Numbered from the stretch's first letter, positions 43,056-52,774 are shown. The stretch is DNA of 64,000 nucleotides from FLUQ01 sp031551515 (GCA_031551515.1 JAVBNL010000001.1:124001-188000); one strand, 5' to 3'. The notes: a model not told the origin generated them from the sequence alone. A program made the numbers and translations.

Positions 43056-43877
43056 TTACCGCCCTTCCGCCTGATCGCGCAGCTTTTTGGCCTCTTCGTT
43101 TTTGGGGTCCAGGCCCACGGCCTGGTTCAACACGTCAAAGGCTTTATCTTTTTTGTTCCATTCCAGGTACAATTTCCCAAGGTTGATCAGGGTGCGCGGG
43201 TGCCGGCCGAACTGGGCGATGGCCTTGAGATACACGGCTTCCGCCTTTTCATGCTCGCGCAGGGTCACATAGCAACCGACCAGTTCCGCGTATACGCCGC
43301 TTTCTTTGGGAAAGGCTTCCAGAGCCTGCTCCAGAAACTCCACTGCTTCATATTGCAGGTTTGCCTTGGTCAAAATGGAACCTATTTCCGCCAGCACGCC
43401 GGGTTCCGTGCCGAACTCCTCCGCCAGCCGTTTCAGCACGGCTCTGGCTTTCGGCATTTCTCCGGCCGCCAAGTGCTCTTTACCCTTGGTCAGAAGCGAG
43501 GCTTTTCTATCAGTGGCCTTGCCTTCTTCCGCGCGAATCTTTTCCGCCGCCGTTTCGGCCAATGCTTTACGCAGCACCTTGAGCACGGGTATAAGCTTGG
43601 CCTCTTCGCCCGGCGTATAGGCGATAACCGCCGTATTGGAACGGGTCAGCTGCGTCAGCAGCGTCTTCACCGCCGGGTGGCGGCTGAGGTCGGCGACGCA
43701 CTCCAGAATGTTGACCTCTATCTCGTACCGGGCCTTGCCCAAAATCTTGGCCGGTTCAAACAGCTCCAGCGCGGTCACCAAAGAATCGATGGCGCGCACG
43801 GGCTCGTCACGCTTGACCAGGCTTTTGGCTCTGGCGACATTCTGCGGCACCGCCAGCGGGGCTGAGAACTGGGTCAT
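43056..43877 (-). CDS. Tetratricopeptide repeat protein
   Basis: The 273-residue protein is helical throughout and shows TPR units in its second half (AEIGSILTKANLQYEAVEFLEQALEAFP, AELVGCYVTLREHEKAEAVYLKAI, INLGKLYLEWNKKDKAFDVLNQAVGLDP). No signal peptide. TPR proteins mediate protein contacts, so no activity is implied. GGAGG precedes the ATG. It is the last gene of the operon GT9, EPSPS-like, aminotransferase, TPR. Confidence 0.8.
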   Translation of the reverse strand: MTQFSAPLAVPQNVARAKSLVKRDEPVRAIDSLVTALELFEPAKILGKARYEIEVNILECVADLSRHPAVKTLLTQLTRSNTAVIAYTPGEEAKLIPVLKVLRKALAETAAEKIRAEEGKATDRKASLLTKGKEHLAAGEMPKARAVLKRLAEEFGTEPGVLAEIGSILTKANLQYEAVEFLEQALEAFPKESGVYAELVGCYVTLREHEKAEAVYLKAIAQFGRHPRTLINLGKLYLEWNKKDKAFDVLNQAVGLDPKNEEAKKLRDQAEGR

Positions 43878-43886
43878 GAAGCCTCC

Positions 43887-45077
43887 TCAGCGATAGGCGG
43901 CCATGGCCTTTTTCAAACCGTCGGCCGCACGGCGGATAACGCGCTCATCCACACAGAAGGTCAGACGAAAATGTCCCGGACCGGCGAAGCCGGAACCCGG
44001 CACCCCCAGCACGCGCTCTTGCAACAGGGTATTCACAAAGGCCACGTCGTCGCCGCCGGGCGCTTTGGGAAAGAAGTAAAAAGCGCCTTTGGGCAGAAAG
44101 AATTCATAGCCCGCATCTGTCAGCACCTCGGCCATGGCATCGCGCCGGGCCGCATAAACGCCGACATCTACCTGGGAACCCAACGCGGCGGCCATTAGAT
44201 GCTGCCCCACCACCGGCGGGTTCACAAAGCCCAGAACCCTGTTGGAAAGGATAAGCCCGGCCATCAATTCTTCCCGCCCTTCAAGGGCCGGAGAAAGAGC
44301 CAAGTAGCCCACGCGCTCGCCGGGCAGCGAGAGGTTCTTGGAAAAAGAACTCGCCACAACGGCATAGGGATACAAGGGCAGAACAGGCGGAACAACCACG
44401 CCGTCATACACCAGATACCGATACGGCTCGTCAGACACCAGAAAGATCGGGCGGCCGTTTTCCTTGCTCTTACGGCTCAGAAGCGCGGCAAGGGCCGTCA
44501 GTTCTTCACGGGTATAGACCCTGCCGGTTGGGTTGTTGGGCGAGTTGATAATCAGGGCCCGCGTCTTCGGGCCGATGGCCGCTTCCAGCGCGGCCAAGTC
44601 CAGCGCAAACGTGTCGGGCTGCGAAGGCACTGCGCGCAAAACGCCGCCGTGGTTGCCCACATACGCCCCGTATTCCACGAAATACGGCGCGATGGCCAGC
44701 ACTTCGTCGCCCGCTTCCAGAACCGTCTTGAACAGAACGTTAAGCCCCCCGGCCGCGCCGCAAGTCAGAATGACGTCGTCGCCGGTCAGGGTCATGCTCT
44801 GTTCTTTGCTCAAATGAGCCGCGAGCTGTTCGCGCGCCCAAGGGAAACCGGCGTTGGGCATATAGCCGAAAGCAAAGGGTTTGTCGGCCATCTGCAACAG
44901 TTTCTTAAGTCCGTCGGCGACAGCGGCGGGCGCGGGCAGGTCGGGGTTGCCCAGACTGAAATCGCACACGGCGTCTTCACCGTATTGTTTCTTCAGGGCG
45001 GCGCCCGCTTCGAACATGCGGCGTATCCACGACGAACTCTGCAACTGCTTGGCGACGGCGGCGGTAACAAGACTCAT
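43887..45077 (-). CDS. Class I PLP-dependent aminotransferase
   Basis: The 396-residue enzyme has the fold-type I core: NSPNNPTGRVYT, SDEPYRYLVYDG, and SSFSKNLSLPGERVGY with PLP-binding Lys247. The C-terminal Arg (FRLTFCVDE) that binds the substrate carboxylate is present. The specificity is unknown: aromatic, aspartate or alanine type. The ATG at 45077 is chosen because AAGGAG is 7 bases away. It follows the EPSP-synthase-like gene 12 bases downstream, so a link to aromatic amino acid synthesis is possible. Confidence 0.88.
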   Translation of the reverse strand: MSLVTAAVAKQLQSSSWIRRMFEAGAALKKQYGEDAVCDFSLGNPDLPAPAAVADGLKKLLQMADKPFAFGYMPNAGFPWAREQLAAHLSKEQSMTLTGDDVILTCGAAGGLNVLFKTVLEAGDEVLAIAPYFVEYGAYVGNHGGVLRAVPSQPDTFALDLAALEAAIGPKTRALIINSPNNPTGRVYTREELTALAALLSRKSKENGRPIFLVSDEPYRYLVYDGVVVPPVLPLYPYAVVASSFSKNLSLPGERVGYLALSPALEGREELMAGLILSNRVLGFVNPPVVGQHLMAAALGSQVDVGVYAARRDAMAEVLTDAGYEFFLPKGAFYFFPKAPGGDDVAFVNTLLQERVLGVPGSGFAGPGHFRLTFCVDERVIRRAADGLKKAMAAYR

Positions 45078-45089
45078 GAGCATTCTCCT

Positions 45090-46814
45090 TTACGAAGCGA
45101 CGATACGCCTGCGAGCCTTGGGTTTTTCGCTCTCTTTCGCGACCGCGGCCGCCGGTGTGGCTGGGGGGGTCGGCAAAGCGTTATACAAAGCCCAAAACGA
45201 AGGCATAAGTTCCGTCATCACGGCCGGGTTGGTCAGCCGCAGGTTGGGCTGCACGTAAGCGCACAAGGCATAGCCCAAAGTCCAATACGGCCCCGGGCTG
45301 GTCCACGGAATTTGGGGGATTTGGGAAATTTGCGCCGGCGGCGAAGCCGCTCCATCGGCGGCAGGGGCCAGCATGCCCTTTTCGTTCGGGCAAAGGCCGA
45401 ACCGCGCGTAAAAATCGGCGGCCAAAGCGCTTTCTTCCTCACCTTCCAGCAGCGGAGCAGGCAGCAAGACGCCGCGTTTCGCTTCCACAACAGCCAAAGC
45501 CAGCCCCAGCGGCAACAAGGCCGGGTCACAGCCGCGCAAATCAAGAGGAGTCGCCGCGCGAGAGGCCGCGCCATCGCATGCCGCGCGCAATTTACCCGCA
45601 TCCAGTTGCACGCCGAGGCCCGCCGCCCGCAAAATATGAGCGGCTTCGTCCGCCTGGGGGTTGGATGGAGGCCAAACGCCGTTCAGGTTCACGGTACCCC
45701 CTGCAAAAGCGGGCAAGGCCAACAGATAGGCGCAAATCACCGGGTCCGCGGCGAGAGCGGGATTTGCGGGCACCCGCGCGCTTTGCGGATTCAACGTCAG
45801 CACGCTGCCCCGCAATGCATCGTCAATGCCGCAGGCGCGCAGAATGGGCAATATTTCGGCCAGGGCGCGTAAAGACACACAGGCAGGCAAATCGGCTAGG
45901 TCCACTGTGACGGGCTTGTTCCAGGTGCAGGCCGCGCACAGAAAAGCCCATATCCCTTCAAGGGGAAGATCTGCGGGCAAATTTACATGGTCAGGCAGCT
46001 CGCCGGAGATTTCCAGGCTGGCCGGTAACCCGCAAGAACGCGGCACCGCGTGGGCCAAGCGCGCGCCAAGTTCGGGCAAAAAACGCCGCAAGGGAGAAAG
46101 GTCGGCCATTTTCAAACCGGCCCCGCCGGTGAAACGGACCTTACCGGTCCGCGCCAAGGCGAGAAAAGCCAGCAGATGCAAGGTCAGTGAATCTTCGCCC
46201 GCATAAAGCACCGCGCCGGGGAAAAGCAGCCCAGGCGATTCATCTTCACCTTCCGCCGCATCCCGCCGCGCATGGCGAAGAGTCCCTTCGCCCGATCTGC
46301 CCGTCACGGTCCAGGTGAACAGCGCGCCCGCTTGATTCAACGCCTTGACGCATTCAAGCAGCGCATCGTTCAGCACCACGTTTTCAATAACCGTTTCTTC
46401 ACCCCGAGCCGCCGCCAGCGCGGCCCACAGCCGCGTGGACACGACGGATACGGGCGCGGGCAGGTCAACCGCCACGGGCCGTCGCGAAGGCGCCAGGTTA
46501 AAGCTGCTGCGGCTTTCCGATTCGTCGCGCGAATCAACACTCAACTCTTGCAGCAAAGCGAACAGCCTGCGAGAAAATTTTTCGTCCCGGCTGAAGCGCA
46601 CGGCGTTCTTTTCCCAAGCCGAGCGAACCTCTTTCTCCGCCTTGACGGCGGTCGGGGTCGCGGCGTGGTCTTTGCCGCCGCGTAGGCGGGTGACCAGCTT
46701 GGCCCTGCGGGCCAGCAGTTTCATAATATCCAGATCGAGCTCGATCAGGCTCTCGACGGGGTCACTTTTCTGAAAAGCGCGGGTAGGAGCGCTTTTGGGG
46801 GGTCTGCTATCCAT
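45090..46814 (-). CDS. Divergent EPSP synthase-like protein with a chorismate-mutase-like N terminus
   Basis: The 574-residue protein appears to have two parts. Residues 17-92 look like a type II chorismate mutase helix bundle (SLIELDLDIMKLLARRAKLV). The rest resembles the EPSP synthase fold (LWAALAAARGEETVIENVV, a repeated LTVDLADLPACVSLRALAEI, and EEESALAADFYARFG). The LPGSKS loop is replaced by LPAPVS, so the substrate-binding Lys is missing, and the other EPSP synthase motifs (NSGT, DGSxSSQ) are not seen. It may be non-catalytic or have a changed function. The neighbours are GT9 and an aminotransferase. Confidence 0.6.
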   Translation of the reverse strand: MDSRPPKSAPTRAFQKSDPVESLIELDLDIMKLLARRAKLVTRLRGGKDHAATPTAVKAEKEVRSAWEKNAVRFSRDEKFSRRLFALLQELSVDSRDESESRSSFNLAPSRRPVAVDLPAPVSVVSTRLWAALAAARGEETVIENVVLNDALLECVKALNQAGALFTWTVTGRSGEGTLRHARRDAAEGEDESPGLLFPGAVLYAGEDSLTLHLLAFLALARTGKVRFTGGAGLKMADLSPLRRFLPELGARLAHAVPRSCGLPASLEISGELPDHVNLPADLPLEGIWAFLCAACTWNKPVTVDLADLPACVSLRALAEILPILRACGIDDALRGSVLTLNPQSARVPANPALAADPVICAYLLALPAFAGGTVNLNGVWPPSNPQADEAAHILRAAGLGVQLDAGKLRAACDGAASRAATPLDLRGCDPALLPLGLALAVVEAKRGVLLPAPLLEGEEESALAADFYARFGLCPNEKGMLAPAADGAASPPAQISQIPQIPWTSPGPYWTLGYALCAYVQPNLRLTNPAVMTELMPSFWALYNALPTPPATPAAAVAKESEKPKARRRIVAS

Positions 46815-46846
46815 AGGGCATCACTCTTTGATTGTGCACAGGCTTA

Positions 46847-47854
46847 TTAGCCCGAATGCGGCCCTTCAGCAAGCAAAAGCCGCGTCAGCGCGTCAAGAAC
46901 CGCTTCAGGCCGGATGAGGGCAAGGCATTTGCCCGCATCAGGGCACGGTTTTTTGCCGTGCAACGAGCAGGGTCTGCACGGCAGGTCCTGTTCCAGCACG
47001 ATATCGCGAGGTCCGGAAGGGAAAAAACCCCATTCCCGCGTGGTGGGGCCAAAGAGGCCCACGACCGGCGTGCCTACGGCCGTTGCCAGGTGCATCGGCC
47101 CGGAATCGCCCGTGACCAGAACCGAGCAGGCCGCGAGTAGCGCCGCGCTTTCGCGCAGTGTGCTGCGGTCCGTAAAATCTCTTGCATCACCGGGGAAAAA
47201 ACGGTTCCCCCGGCCGATCAGCACCCAGGGTATACCGCGCGCGTCAAGCATGGCTGCCAGCTCTCGCCAGTGCCCTTCGGGCCAGGCTTTATGGACATGC
47301 GCCGCATAGGGATGCAAGGCAACGCAGCCTTTCGGGGCCCGCGCCCTGCCCCACTCGAGTTCCGCGTCACTCAGATACAGACGCGGCAATAGCGCCGCCG
47401 CATCAGGAGCGGCAGTGCCGGCGGCCAACGCATACCGTTGGGGCACGTTGGCCGCAAGCAAACGGGAACGGCAAAGCCGCCCGCCGCTTTGCAAAAAGAG
47501 CCGACGGGCCATGGCATGTTTGGGATAGCGCAACACGGGCCCGCGCCACAACGCGCCGAGCAGGCGGGAGCGCAAAACCCCGTGCAGGTCGATAAGGCCC
47601 CAGCCCTTGTATTCGAGCGCCAGCTCTCGAAACCACGGCACAAGGCGCGGCATGCGTAAATCGTCTTCCCCGGCGGCGATCACCGCGTCAACAACGGGGT
47701 TACCCTCAAATACCGGAGCGAAAGCCTGCTTCGTCAACACGTGGAAACGCCAGTCGCGCATCGCGCTCCAATGCGCCAGCACGCCCGTGGTCAGCACGAC
47801 ATCCCCCAAAGCCGACAATCGAAAGACAAGCCATCTCTTCTGCATATCGCGCAT
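46847..47854 (-). CDS. Glycosyltransferase family 9 (heptosyltransferase-like)
   Basis: The 335-residue protein belongs to GT9 (LPS core heptosyltransferases). The N-terminal FRLSALGDVVLTTGVL and the C-terminal TGDSGPMHLATAVGTPVVGLFGPT are hallmark segments; a CRPCSLHGKKPCPD cysteine cluster follows. It should act at the inner membrane in LPS core assembly. It starts at 47854, only 22 bases from the divergent histidine kinase gene, so the two share a very short promoter region. The ribosome binding site is weak. Confidence 0.87.
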   Translation of the reverse strand: MRDMQKRWLVFRLSALGDVVLTTGVLAHWSAMRDWRFHVLTKQAFAPVFEGNPVVDAVIAAGEDDLRMPRLVPWFRELALEYKGWGLIDLHGVLRSRLLGALWRGPVLRYPKHAMARRLFLQSGGRLCRSRLLAANVPQRYALAAGTAAPDAAALLPRLYLSDAELEWGRARAPKGCVALHPYAAHVHKAWPEGHWRELAAMLDARGIPWVLIGRGNRFFPGDARDFTDRSTLRESAALLAACSVLVTGDSGPMHLATAVGTPVVGLFGPTTREWGFFPSGPRDIVLEQDLPCRPCSLHGKKPCPDAGKCLALIRPEAVLDALTRLLLAEGPHSG

Positions 47855-47876
47855 AATCCGCTACTATCCCTTAGCG

Positions 47877-49985
47877 ATGATTCATGATATGTCGGCACCA
47901 TACCACGAAAAAAAAATGACCGAAACCAACGAACAAGCACCCGCAACCGCCACGGAACCGGAACGACCTACGTTATTATCCCGGTTCTTTGCGCTGTTCC
48001 GTGGCGGTTTTCGCACCACGGGCAAAGCGCCCGCCCGCCCTTCTTTTTCCCGCACCAGCGGAAATTCTTTCGCATTGTCCGACTACGCGCAAGAGGGTAT
48101 GGCCGTTCTGCGCGAGTTTCGCCCCATTTTCTGCAACGCCAGCTTCGCCTATATGCTGGGCTCAACGCAAGAACAACTGGCGCAAACAGACATCAACTCC
48201 TTTATTCATGCCGAAGACCGCTGTCGCTTTTCAGACGCCGAAAAAAGCCTGTCGCGCCCTGACGAGGCCTCTTCTCGCTTTCTCATACGGTTTGTGACCC
48301 TGCCCGGTGACCTGCGCTGGGGAGCCTGTTCCATGCGGCCCATATTGTGGGAGGGTGAATCCGCCATTTTGCTGTATGCGCTGGATGTCACGGACATGCG
48401 AAAAGAGCAGCAAGAAAAAGAAGGGCTGTACGCCGGTTTTCGCGCTATCATGGACTATTCTCCGGCCGGCATCGCGCTTTTCGACGCTTTCGGCTCGTTG
48501 CGCGAAGCCAACCCCCGCTGGCGCGAGATGTGGTCCACGCCGGATACGCACGCCAATGTTCTCTACGGCAACCTTTCCTTTACACCCGCACTGACGCGGG
48601 CTTTCAGCGAAGCGTTCACGGGCAAGGAAAAAACATTGCCCAGCCTGGAATTGCAAGCGCCTTGGGGCGACGTGCGCCGGTTGCATATCGGCCTTTACCC
48701 GCTGACCACCGGCGACGACAAGGTGATCGGGCTTTTGATGATGCATGAAGATATCACTGAAAACGTTCGCCACACCCAGGCGGAACTGGAACATGCGGCC
48801 CGGTCCGCCCAGGCCCGTTACGAGCTTTTGCGCATGCGCGACCACGTCGCGGCGGTCATGGATGCGACGCCTTCCGTTATGATCGGCATTGACGAAGCGA
48901 TGGTCGTCACGTTGTGGAACAGCGCGGCTGAGCGGCGCTATGACCTCTCGCGCCGCAATGCCCTGGGCCAACCCCTGACCAGCGTATGCCGCCCCCTGGC
49001 CCGGCACGAAGCTTTGATAGAAAAAGCATTGCGGGAAAAGGTCTCTTCTCAGTTCAACCTTATGCCGTATACGGAACACGGCCGCATCGAATATGAGGAC
49101 ATGACCGTCTATCCCATTGAAACCAATCTTGAAACCGGTGCGATTATCCGGGTGGACAACGTGACGAAGCGGATGCGCCTTGAAAACGATCTGGCGCAGG
49201 CCGACCGTTTTTCATCCGTCGGCATGCTGGCTTCAGGCATGGCACATGAGATCAACAACCCCCTCAGCGCCATTTTGCAGGGCGTGCAAAACCTGGAACG
49301 GCGTCTTTTGACCGAACTGCCTGTCAACGCGGCCGCAGCCCTGGCCCTGGGCACCACATTCAAATCTGTCCAAAGCTATGTGGCGAAACGCCAGGTGCCC
49401 ATGCTGCTGCAGCAGATGCGCGGGGCAGGCGACCGTATCGCCCGCATCGTTTCAAACATGCTGCATTTCAGCCGGCAGCGCGACATGGTGCTTGCGCCCA
49501 TAAAAGTGAGCACCCTTGTCCGCGAGGCGCTTGACCTGGCCAGTACGGACGGCGAGCTGAAAGAAATGATCGATTTTTCGGCAATCACCGTCCACTTCGA
49601 CCCGGCGGAAGATTTGCTGCGCATCAACTGCTCGGAGACCGAAATTGTGCAGGTACTGCTACAAATCCTGCGTATTCTGGTCTATTCCATGCAGCGCCGG
49701 CCCGCCCCGCCCACCAAGCCGAGCCTGCATATCGACATTTTCCCGGAAGACGATTACGCCGCCATCGCCATTCGCAGCCCGGATTCGCACTTGCCGCCGG
49801 AAGTGTGCAAACGCATTTTCGAACCCTTTTACACGACCCACGGCATGGGGCAGGGCAGCAACGGCATAGGCCTTTCTCTGGCTTTTTTCATCGTGACGAG
49901 CGTGCACAAAGGCTCCATGCTTTGCGAATCTTCACCCGACCTGGGAAGCGTATTCACCGTCCGACTGCCTCTGGCCAATCAATAA
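47877..49985 (+). CDS. PAS-domain sensor histidine kinase with a degenerate ATP site
   Basis: The roughly 702-residue protein has at least two PAS domains (about residues 60-150 and 170-290), another PAS-like region (320-420), a HisKA dimerisation domain with the phospho-acceptor His457 (GMAHEINNPL) and a HATPase domain. The N box reads QVLLQILRILVYSM where QVLLNLxxNAxxA is usual, and no DxGxG G1 box is seen (SPDSHLPPEV). The F box (FEPFYTT) and GIGLSLA remain. ATP binding is doubtful. No response regulator gene is adjacent. Start candidates are ATG 47877, 47889 and 47916; none has a good site. Confidence 0.78.
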   Translation: MIHDMSAPYHEKKMTETNEQAPATATEPERPTLLSRFFALFRGGFRTTGKAPARPSFSRTSGNSFALSDYAQEGMAVLREFRPIFCNASFAYMLGSTQEQLAQTDINSFIHAEDRCRFSDAEKSLSRPDEASSRFLIRFVTLPGDLRWGACSMRPILWEGESAILLYALDVTDMRKEQQEKEGLYAGFRAIMDYSPAGIALFDAFGSLREANPRWREMWSTPDTHANVLYGNLSFTPALTRAFSEAFTGKEKTLPSLELQAPWGDVRRLHIGLYPLTTGDDKVIGLLMMHEDITENVRHTQAELEHAARSAQARYELLRMRDHVAAVMDATPSVMIGIDEAMVVTLWNSAAERRYDLSRRNALGQPLTSVCRPLARHEALIEKALREKVSSQFNLMPYTEHGRIEYEDMTVYPIETNLETGAIIRVDNVTKRMRLENDLAQADRFSSVGMLASGMAHEINNPLSAILQGVQNLERRLLTELPVNAAAALALGTTFKSVQSYVAKRQVPMLLQQMRGAGDRIARIVSNMLHFSRQRDMVLAPIKVSTLVREALDLASTDGELKEMIDFSAITVHFDPAEDLLRINCSETEIVQVLLQILRILVYSMQRRPAPPTKPSLHIDIFPEDDYAAIAIRSPDSHLPPEVCKRIFEPFYTTHGMGQGSNGIGLSLAFFIVTSVHKGSMLCESSPDLGSVFTVRLPLANQ

Positions 49986-50064
49986 ATCCTGCATTGACCA
50001 TCTTGTAGGCCGCCAAATTTTGGTCTACAGTTTTTGAATACGCATCAATGTCGCTGGAGGATAT

Positions 50065-51144
50065 ATGGAAATTTCGTATAAACTGGTGGACCCCTCTAAA
50101 CGGGGCACCTTGCCGGGCGGCACCCTGCCGTTCGGCGCGTTGCGTACCGACCACATGTTTGTGGCGGAATATCGCAACGGCAAATGGCAAGACGCTCGCA
50201 TAGAACCTTATGGCCCCTTTTCTTTGATGCCCGGCGCCGTCGTACTCCACTATGGCCAGGCCATCTTTGAAGGCGCCAAAGCCTATCGCCACGCTGACGG
50301 CGAAATTTACGCGTTCCGCGCGGACAAGAACTTCGCCCGCCTGAACCATTCGGCCCGCATCATATGCATGCCCGAAGTGCCCGTCGAATTGCAGCGCGAA
50401 GGCCTGCTGCGGCTGATCGACGTCGAACGCGACTGGTGCCCCACCGTACCCGAGTCATCCTTGTATATCCGGCCCTTTATGTTCGGCTTGCAAGACACTC
50501 TGGGCGTAAAGTCCAGCGACAGCTATATTTTCTGCATCATACTTTCGCCCTCGGGCCCCTATTATCCCGGCGGGTTCTCAAAGCCACTGCGCCTGCTAAT
50601 CACGCAGAAATTCCACCGCGCCGTATCCGGCGGCACGGGCTCGGCCAAGTGCGGCGGCAACTATGCCGCTTCCTTGCGCGCTGCGGAATACGCGCACGAG
50701 CACGACTGCGGCCAGGTGCTGTACCTTGACGCCGCCAACGAGTACCTGGAAGAAGTAGGCACCATGAACCACTACCACGTGCTTAAAGACGGCACCTTCG
50801 TTATTCCGGAGTTCAACGACTCACTCCTGCGTTCCGTCACTTCCGAATCAGTGCTGGAACTGGCGAAACACGGCAAAATCAAGGCCAGAACCGAACGCAT
50901 CCGCCTGGATGACTTCCTGGGCAAAGTGCGCAGCGGTGAAATTGTTGAAGCCGGCGGCTTCGGCACCGCCGCAGTGGTCAGCCCCGTGGGTTCATATCTG
51001 CTTGAAAGCGGCGAAGAAATCCGCGTGGGCGACGGCCAGATCGGGAAACACTCGCGCGCGCTGTATGATATGTACTCCAGCATGCAGATCGGCAAAACGC
51101 CCGCCCCCGAAGGCTGGCTGATGCACGTCCCCAAAATGCGCTGA
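50065..51144 (+). CDS. ilvE: Branched-chain amino acid aminotransferase
   Basis: The 359-residue protein is a fold-type IV PLP enzyme of the IlvE family: LHYGQAIFEGAKAYR, the PLP-binding Lys195 in GTGSAKCGGNYAAS, and EEVGTMNHYHV. It moves amino groups between Leu, Ile, Val and 2-oxoglutarate. The length fits the long (eukaryote-like) IlvE subgroup. CTGGAGG precedes the ATG. It stands alone with a terminator behind. Confidence 0.92.
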   Translation: MEISYKLVDPSKRGTLPGGTLPFGALRTDHMFVAEYRNGKWQDARIEPYGPFSLMPGAVVLHYGQAIFEGAKAYRHADGEIYAFRADKNFARLNHSARIICMPEVPVELQREGLLRLIDVERDWCPTVPESSLYIRPFMFGLQDTLGVKSSDSYIFCIILSPSGPYYPGGFSKPLRLLITQKFHRAVSGGTGSAKCGGNYAASLRAAEYAHEHDCGQVLYLDAANEYLEEVGTMNHYHVLKDGTFVIPEFNDSLLRSVTSESVLELAKHGKIKARTERIRLDDFLGKVRSGEIVEAGGFGTAAVVSPVGSYLLESGEEIRVGDGQIGKHSRALYDMYSSMQIGKTPAPEGWLMHVPKMR

Positions 51145-51154
51145 TAGCGCCATG

Positions 51155-51190
51155 CAAAAGCGGCCCGAACCGAAAGGTTCGGGCCGCTTC
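51155..51190. terminator. Bidirectional terminator
   Basis: A perfect 14-base stem closed by a GAAA loop lies between convergent genes. Four T follow on the minus strand, which serves the FIST gene. Confidence 0.8.
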
Positions 51191-51218
51191 ATTGTGCGGA
51201 CCGGCGGCGCTCACGCAT

Positions 51219-52418
51219 TTACCGGTAAAGCACCATAAGCGCCGTGGTATAGTTGTGGTACGTATTGCGGCCGTTCAGCCGCGCATATTCGCCGAAACCA
51301 TACATGCCCAGCCACGGCGGCACCGCGCCGTCCGCCGAAAGCGCGGTTTGCATCATGGCGATAATTTCTTCTTTCATAATCTTGTTAAAAAGAAAGCGGC
51401 CGCGGGCAAAGCAGTCCGTCTGAAAAACGGCCACCGGCACATGCCCCTCAAGCTGTTTTGACAGATATTCCAGGCTGTTTCGCTGCTCGGAAAAAATCAA
51501 TTCTTCGTCACGCTTGGTCAACCACAACTCCCCCCCTTCCCTGCAGGTGACCGGGTAATGGATGGTGCCGTCCGGGTCGCGCCCGGTGACAACGCGAAGA
51601 ATATGCGTGTTGCCGTATTCTTGCGCGGCATCTTCAGGCAGCTTCTCCGCCAGCGCGCCCATGGCGAGCATTTGTGAAAGTTCAGTGTCCGGGGGCAGTG
51701 AAAGCCGTCTGGAATATTCCTGCCATGCGGGGTATCCATCCAGCTCCAGTATTTTATTGCCCTGAGCCTTTGTAACCGTCATCGGGCGCCCGTAAGCCAC
51801 AAAGCCGTGCGTGGCCCTGGTTGCGACCTGCAAACTGGGGTCGGCGAAAGTGACCGCCCAGGCGGTGTGCTCATCCACCCGGCCATCGTAATACTGGGCG
51901 TTTACCAGCCCGCGCCTGACGCCCGACGAAGTCCCGCCGAACAGGGTGAAGCCCGGGTCGAACACATCTTCAAAAGCTTTGATGACCAGGTCGTTGGCGA
52001 TATCGAGGCCCGGGCAAAGCAGATAGGCCATGCGCGCGCCGGGAGTTTTCCTTTGCAGCTCTTCGGCCAGTTCCCGGCCCTTTTCATAGGCGTTGTGCCC
52101 ATGAATTTCGCGCACCCCGGCCACGGCGTATTCTTCCGCCGGACCGCAAACCGCCATCAGCGCCACTTCGTTCAGCGTTTCGCCAACCCTTTCGCGGCCG
52201 ACAATGCCGCTACACGAAGCCCCAAGCACTATAGCGCCCGGAACGCGCCTGCTGACAGCTGCCCCAAGAACAGGCAAATCATGCCCAATGGTGCCGTGGA
52301 TCAATATCAGCCCGCAATCGTCGGGCGGCGTGCCGCCACCGAACGCCAAATCAAGGCATTCAGAGGCGGCATACTCTGTATTAACCAAGCGGGCGCTGCC
52401 GGAATGAAATGAGAGCAT
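51219..52418 (-). CDS. FIST domain sensor protein
   Basis: The 399-residue protein has the FIST N and FIST C layout: VLGASCSGIVGRERVGET early, LLCPGLDIAND, FGGTSSGV in the middle, and the C-terminal FNKIMKEEIIAMM and YGFGEYARLNGRNTYHNYTTALMVLY. FIST domains bind small ligands, perhaps amino acids, and usually feed into signalling proteins, but this one is stand-alone. GGGGGAG precedes the ATG at 52418. A GTG at 52448 is an alternative start. Confidence 0.85.
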   Translation of the reverse strand: MLSFHSGSARLVNTEYAASECLDLAFGGGTPPDDCGLILIHGTIGHDLPVLGAAVSRRVPGAIVLGASCSGIVGRERVGETLNEVALMAVCGPAEEYAVAGVREIHGHNAYEKGRELAEELQRKTPGARMAYLLCPGLDIANDLVIKAFEDVFDPGFTLFGGTSSGVRRGLVNAQYYDGRVDEHTAWAVTFADPSLQVATRATHGFVAYGRPMTVTKAQGNKILELDGYPAWQEYSRRLSLPPDTELSQMLAMGALAEKLPEDAAQEYGNTHILRVVTGRDPDGTIHYPVTCREGGELWLTKRDEELIFSEQRNSLEYLSKQLEGHVPVAVFQTDCFARGRFLFNKIMKEEIIAMMQTALSADGAVPPWLGMYGFGEYARLNGRNTYHNYTTALMVLYR

Positions 52419-52774
52419 CACTCCCCCCTGTTTGGCATCCACTACCAAATTTGTCCACTTTGCGTCAATTAATAAAGAAAAAACTAAATTTTACATTACT
52501 TTAATAAATTCTATCGGCAAAAATTACAATTTTCTTTACAGACCATCGCGAAGTTACAACAAATATTAAAAAAACATACCGCGACGCACATGCCGCACAG
52601 TAAGTACAGCTGTTAGCAGCAATGGCTGAACAAACAGCAAATACTCAACCTCGGCCAGGTTATATTCTACAACACAACATGAAAAAGGGACCACATATAT
52701 CGACGTTACTGGCAAGAGCGAGGAAAAGCGCCTTTCGCTCTTGCCGGCGAAAGGCGCTTTTCCTCGCTCTTTTT
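52419..52774 (+). other. AT-rich intergenic region with a long terminator-like hairpin
   Basis: No gene can be supported in about 350 bases. The first 130 bases next to the FIST gene are very AT-rich and probably hold its promoter. The end contains the 25-base perfect hairpin (52714-52771) followed by T6 on the plus strand, which would suit a small plus-strand RNA gene. Confidence 0.5.
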
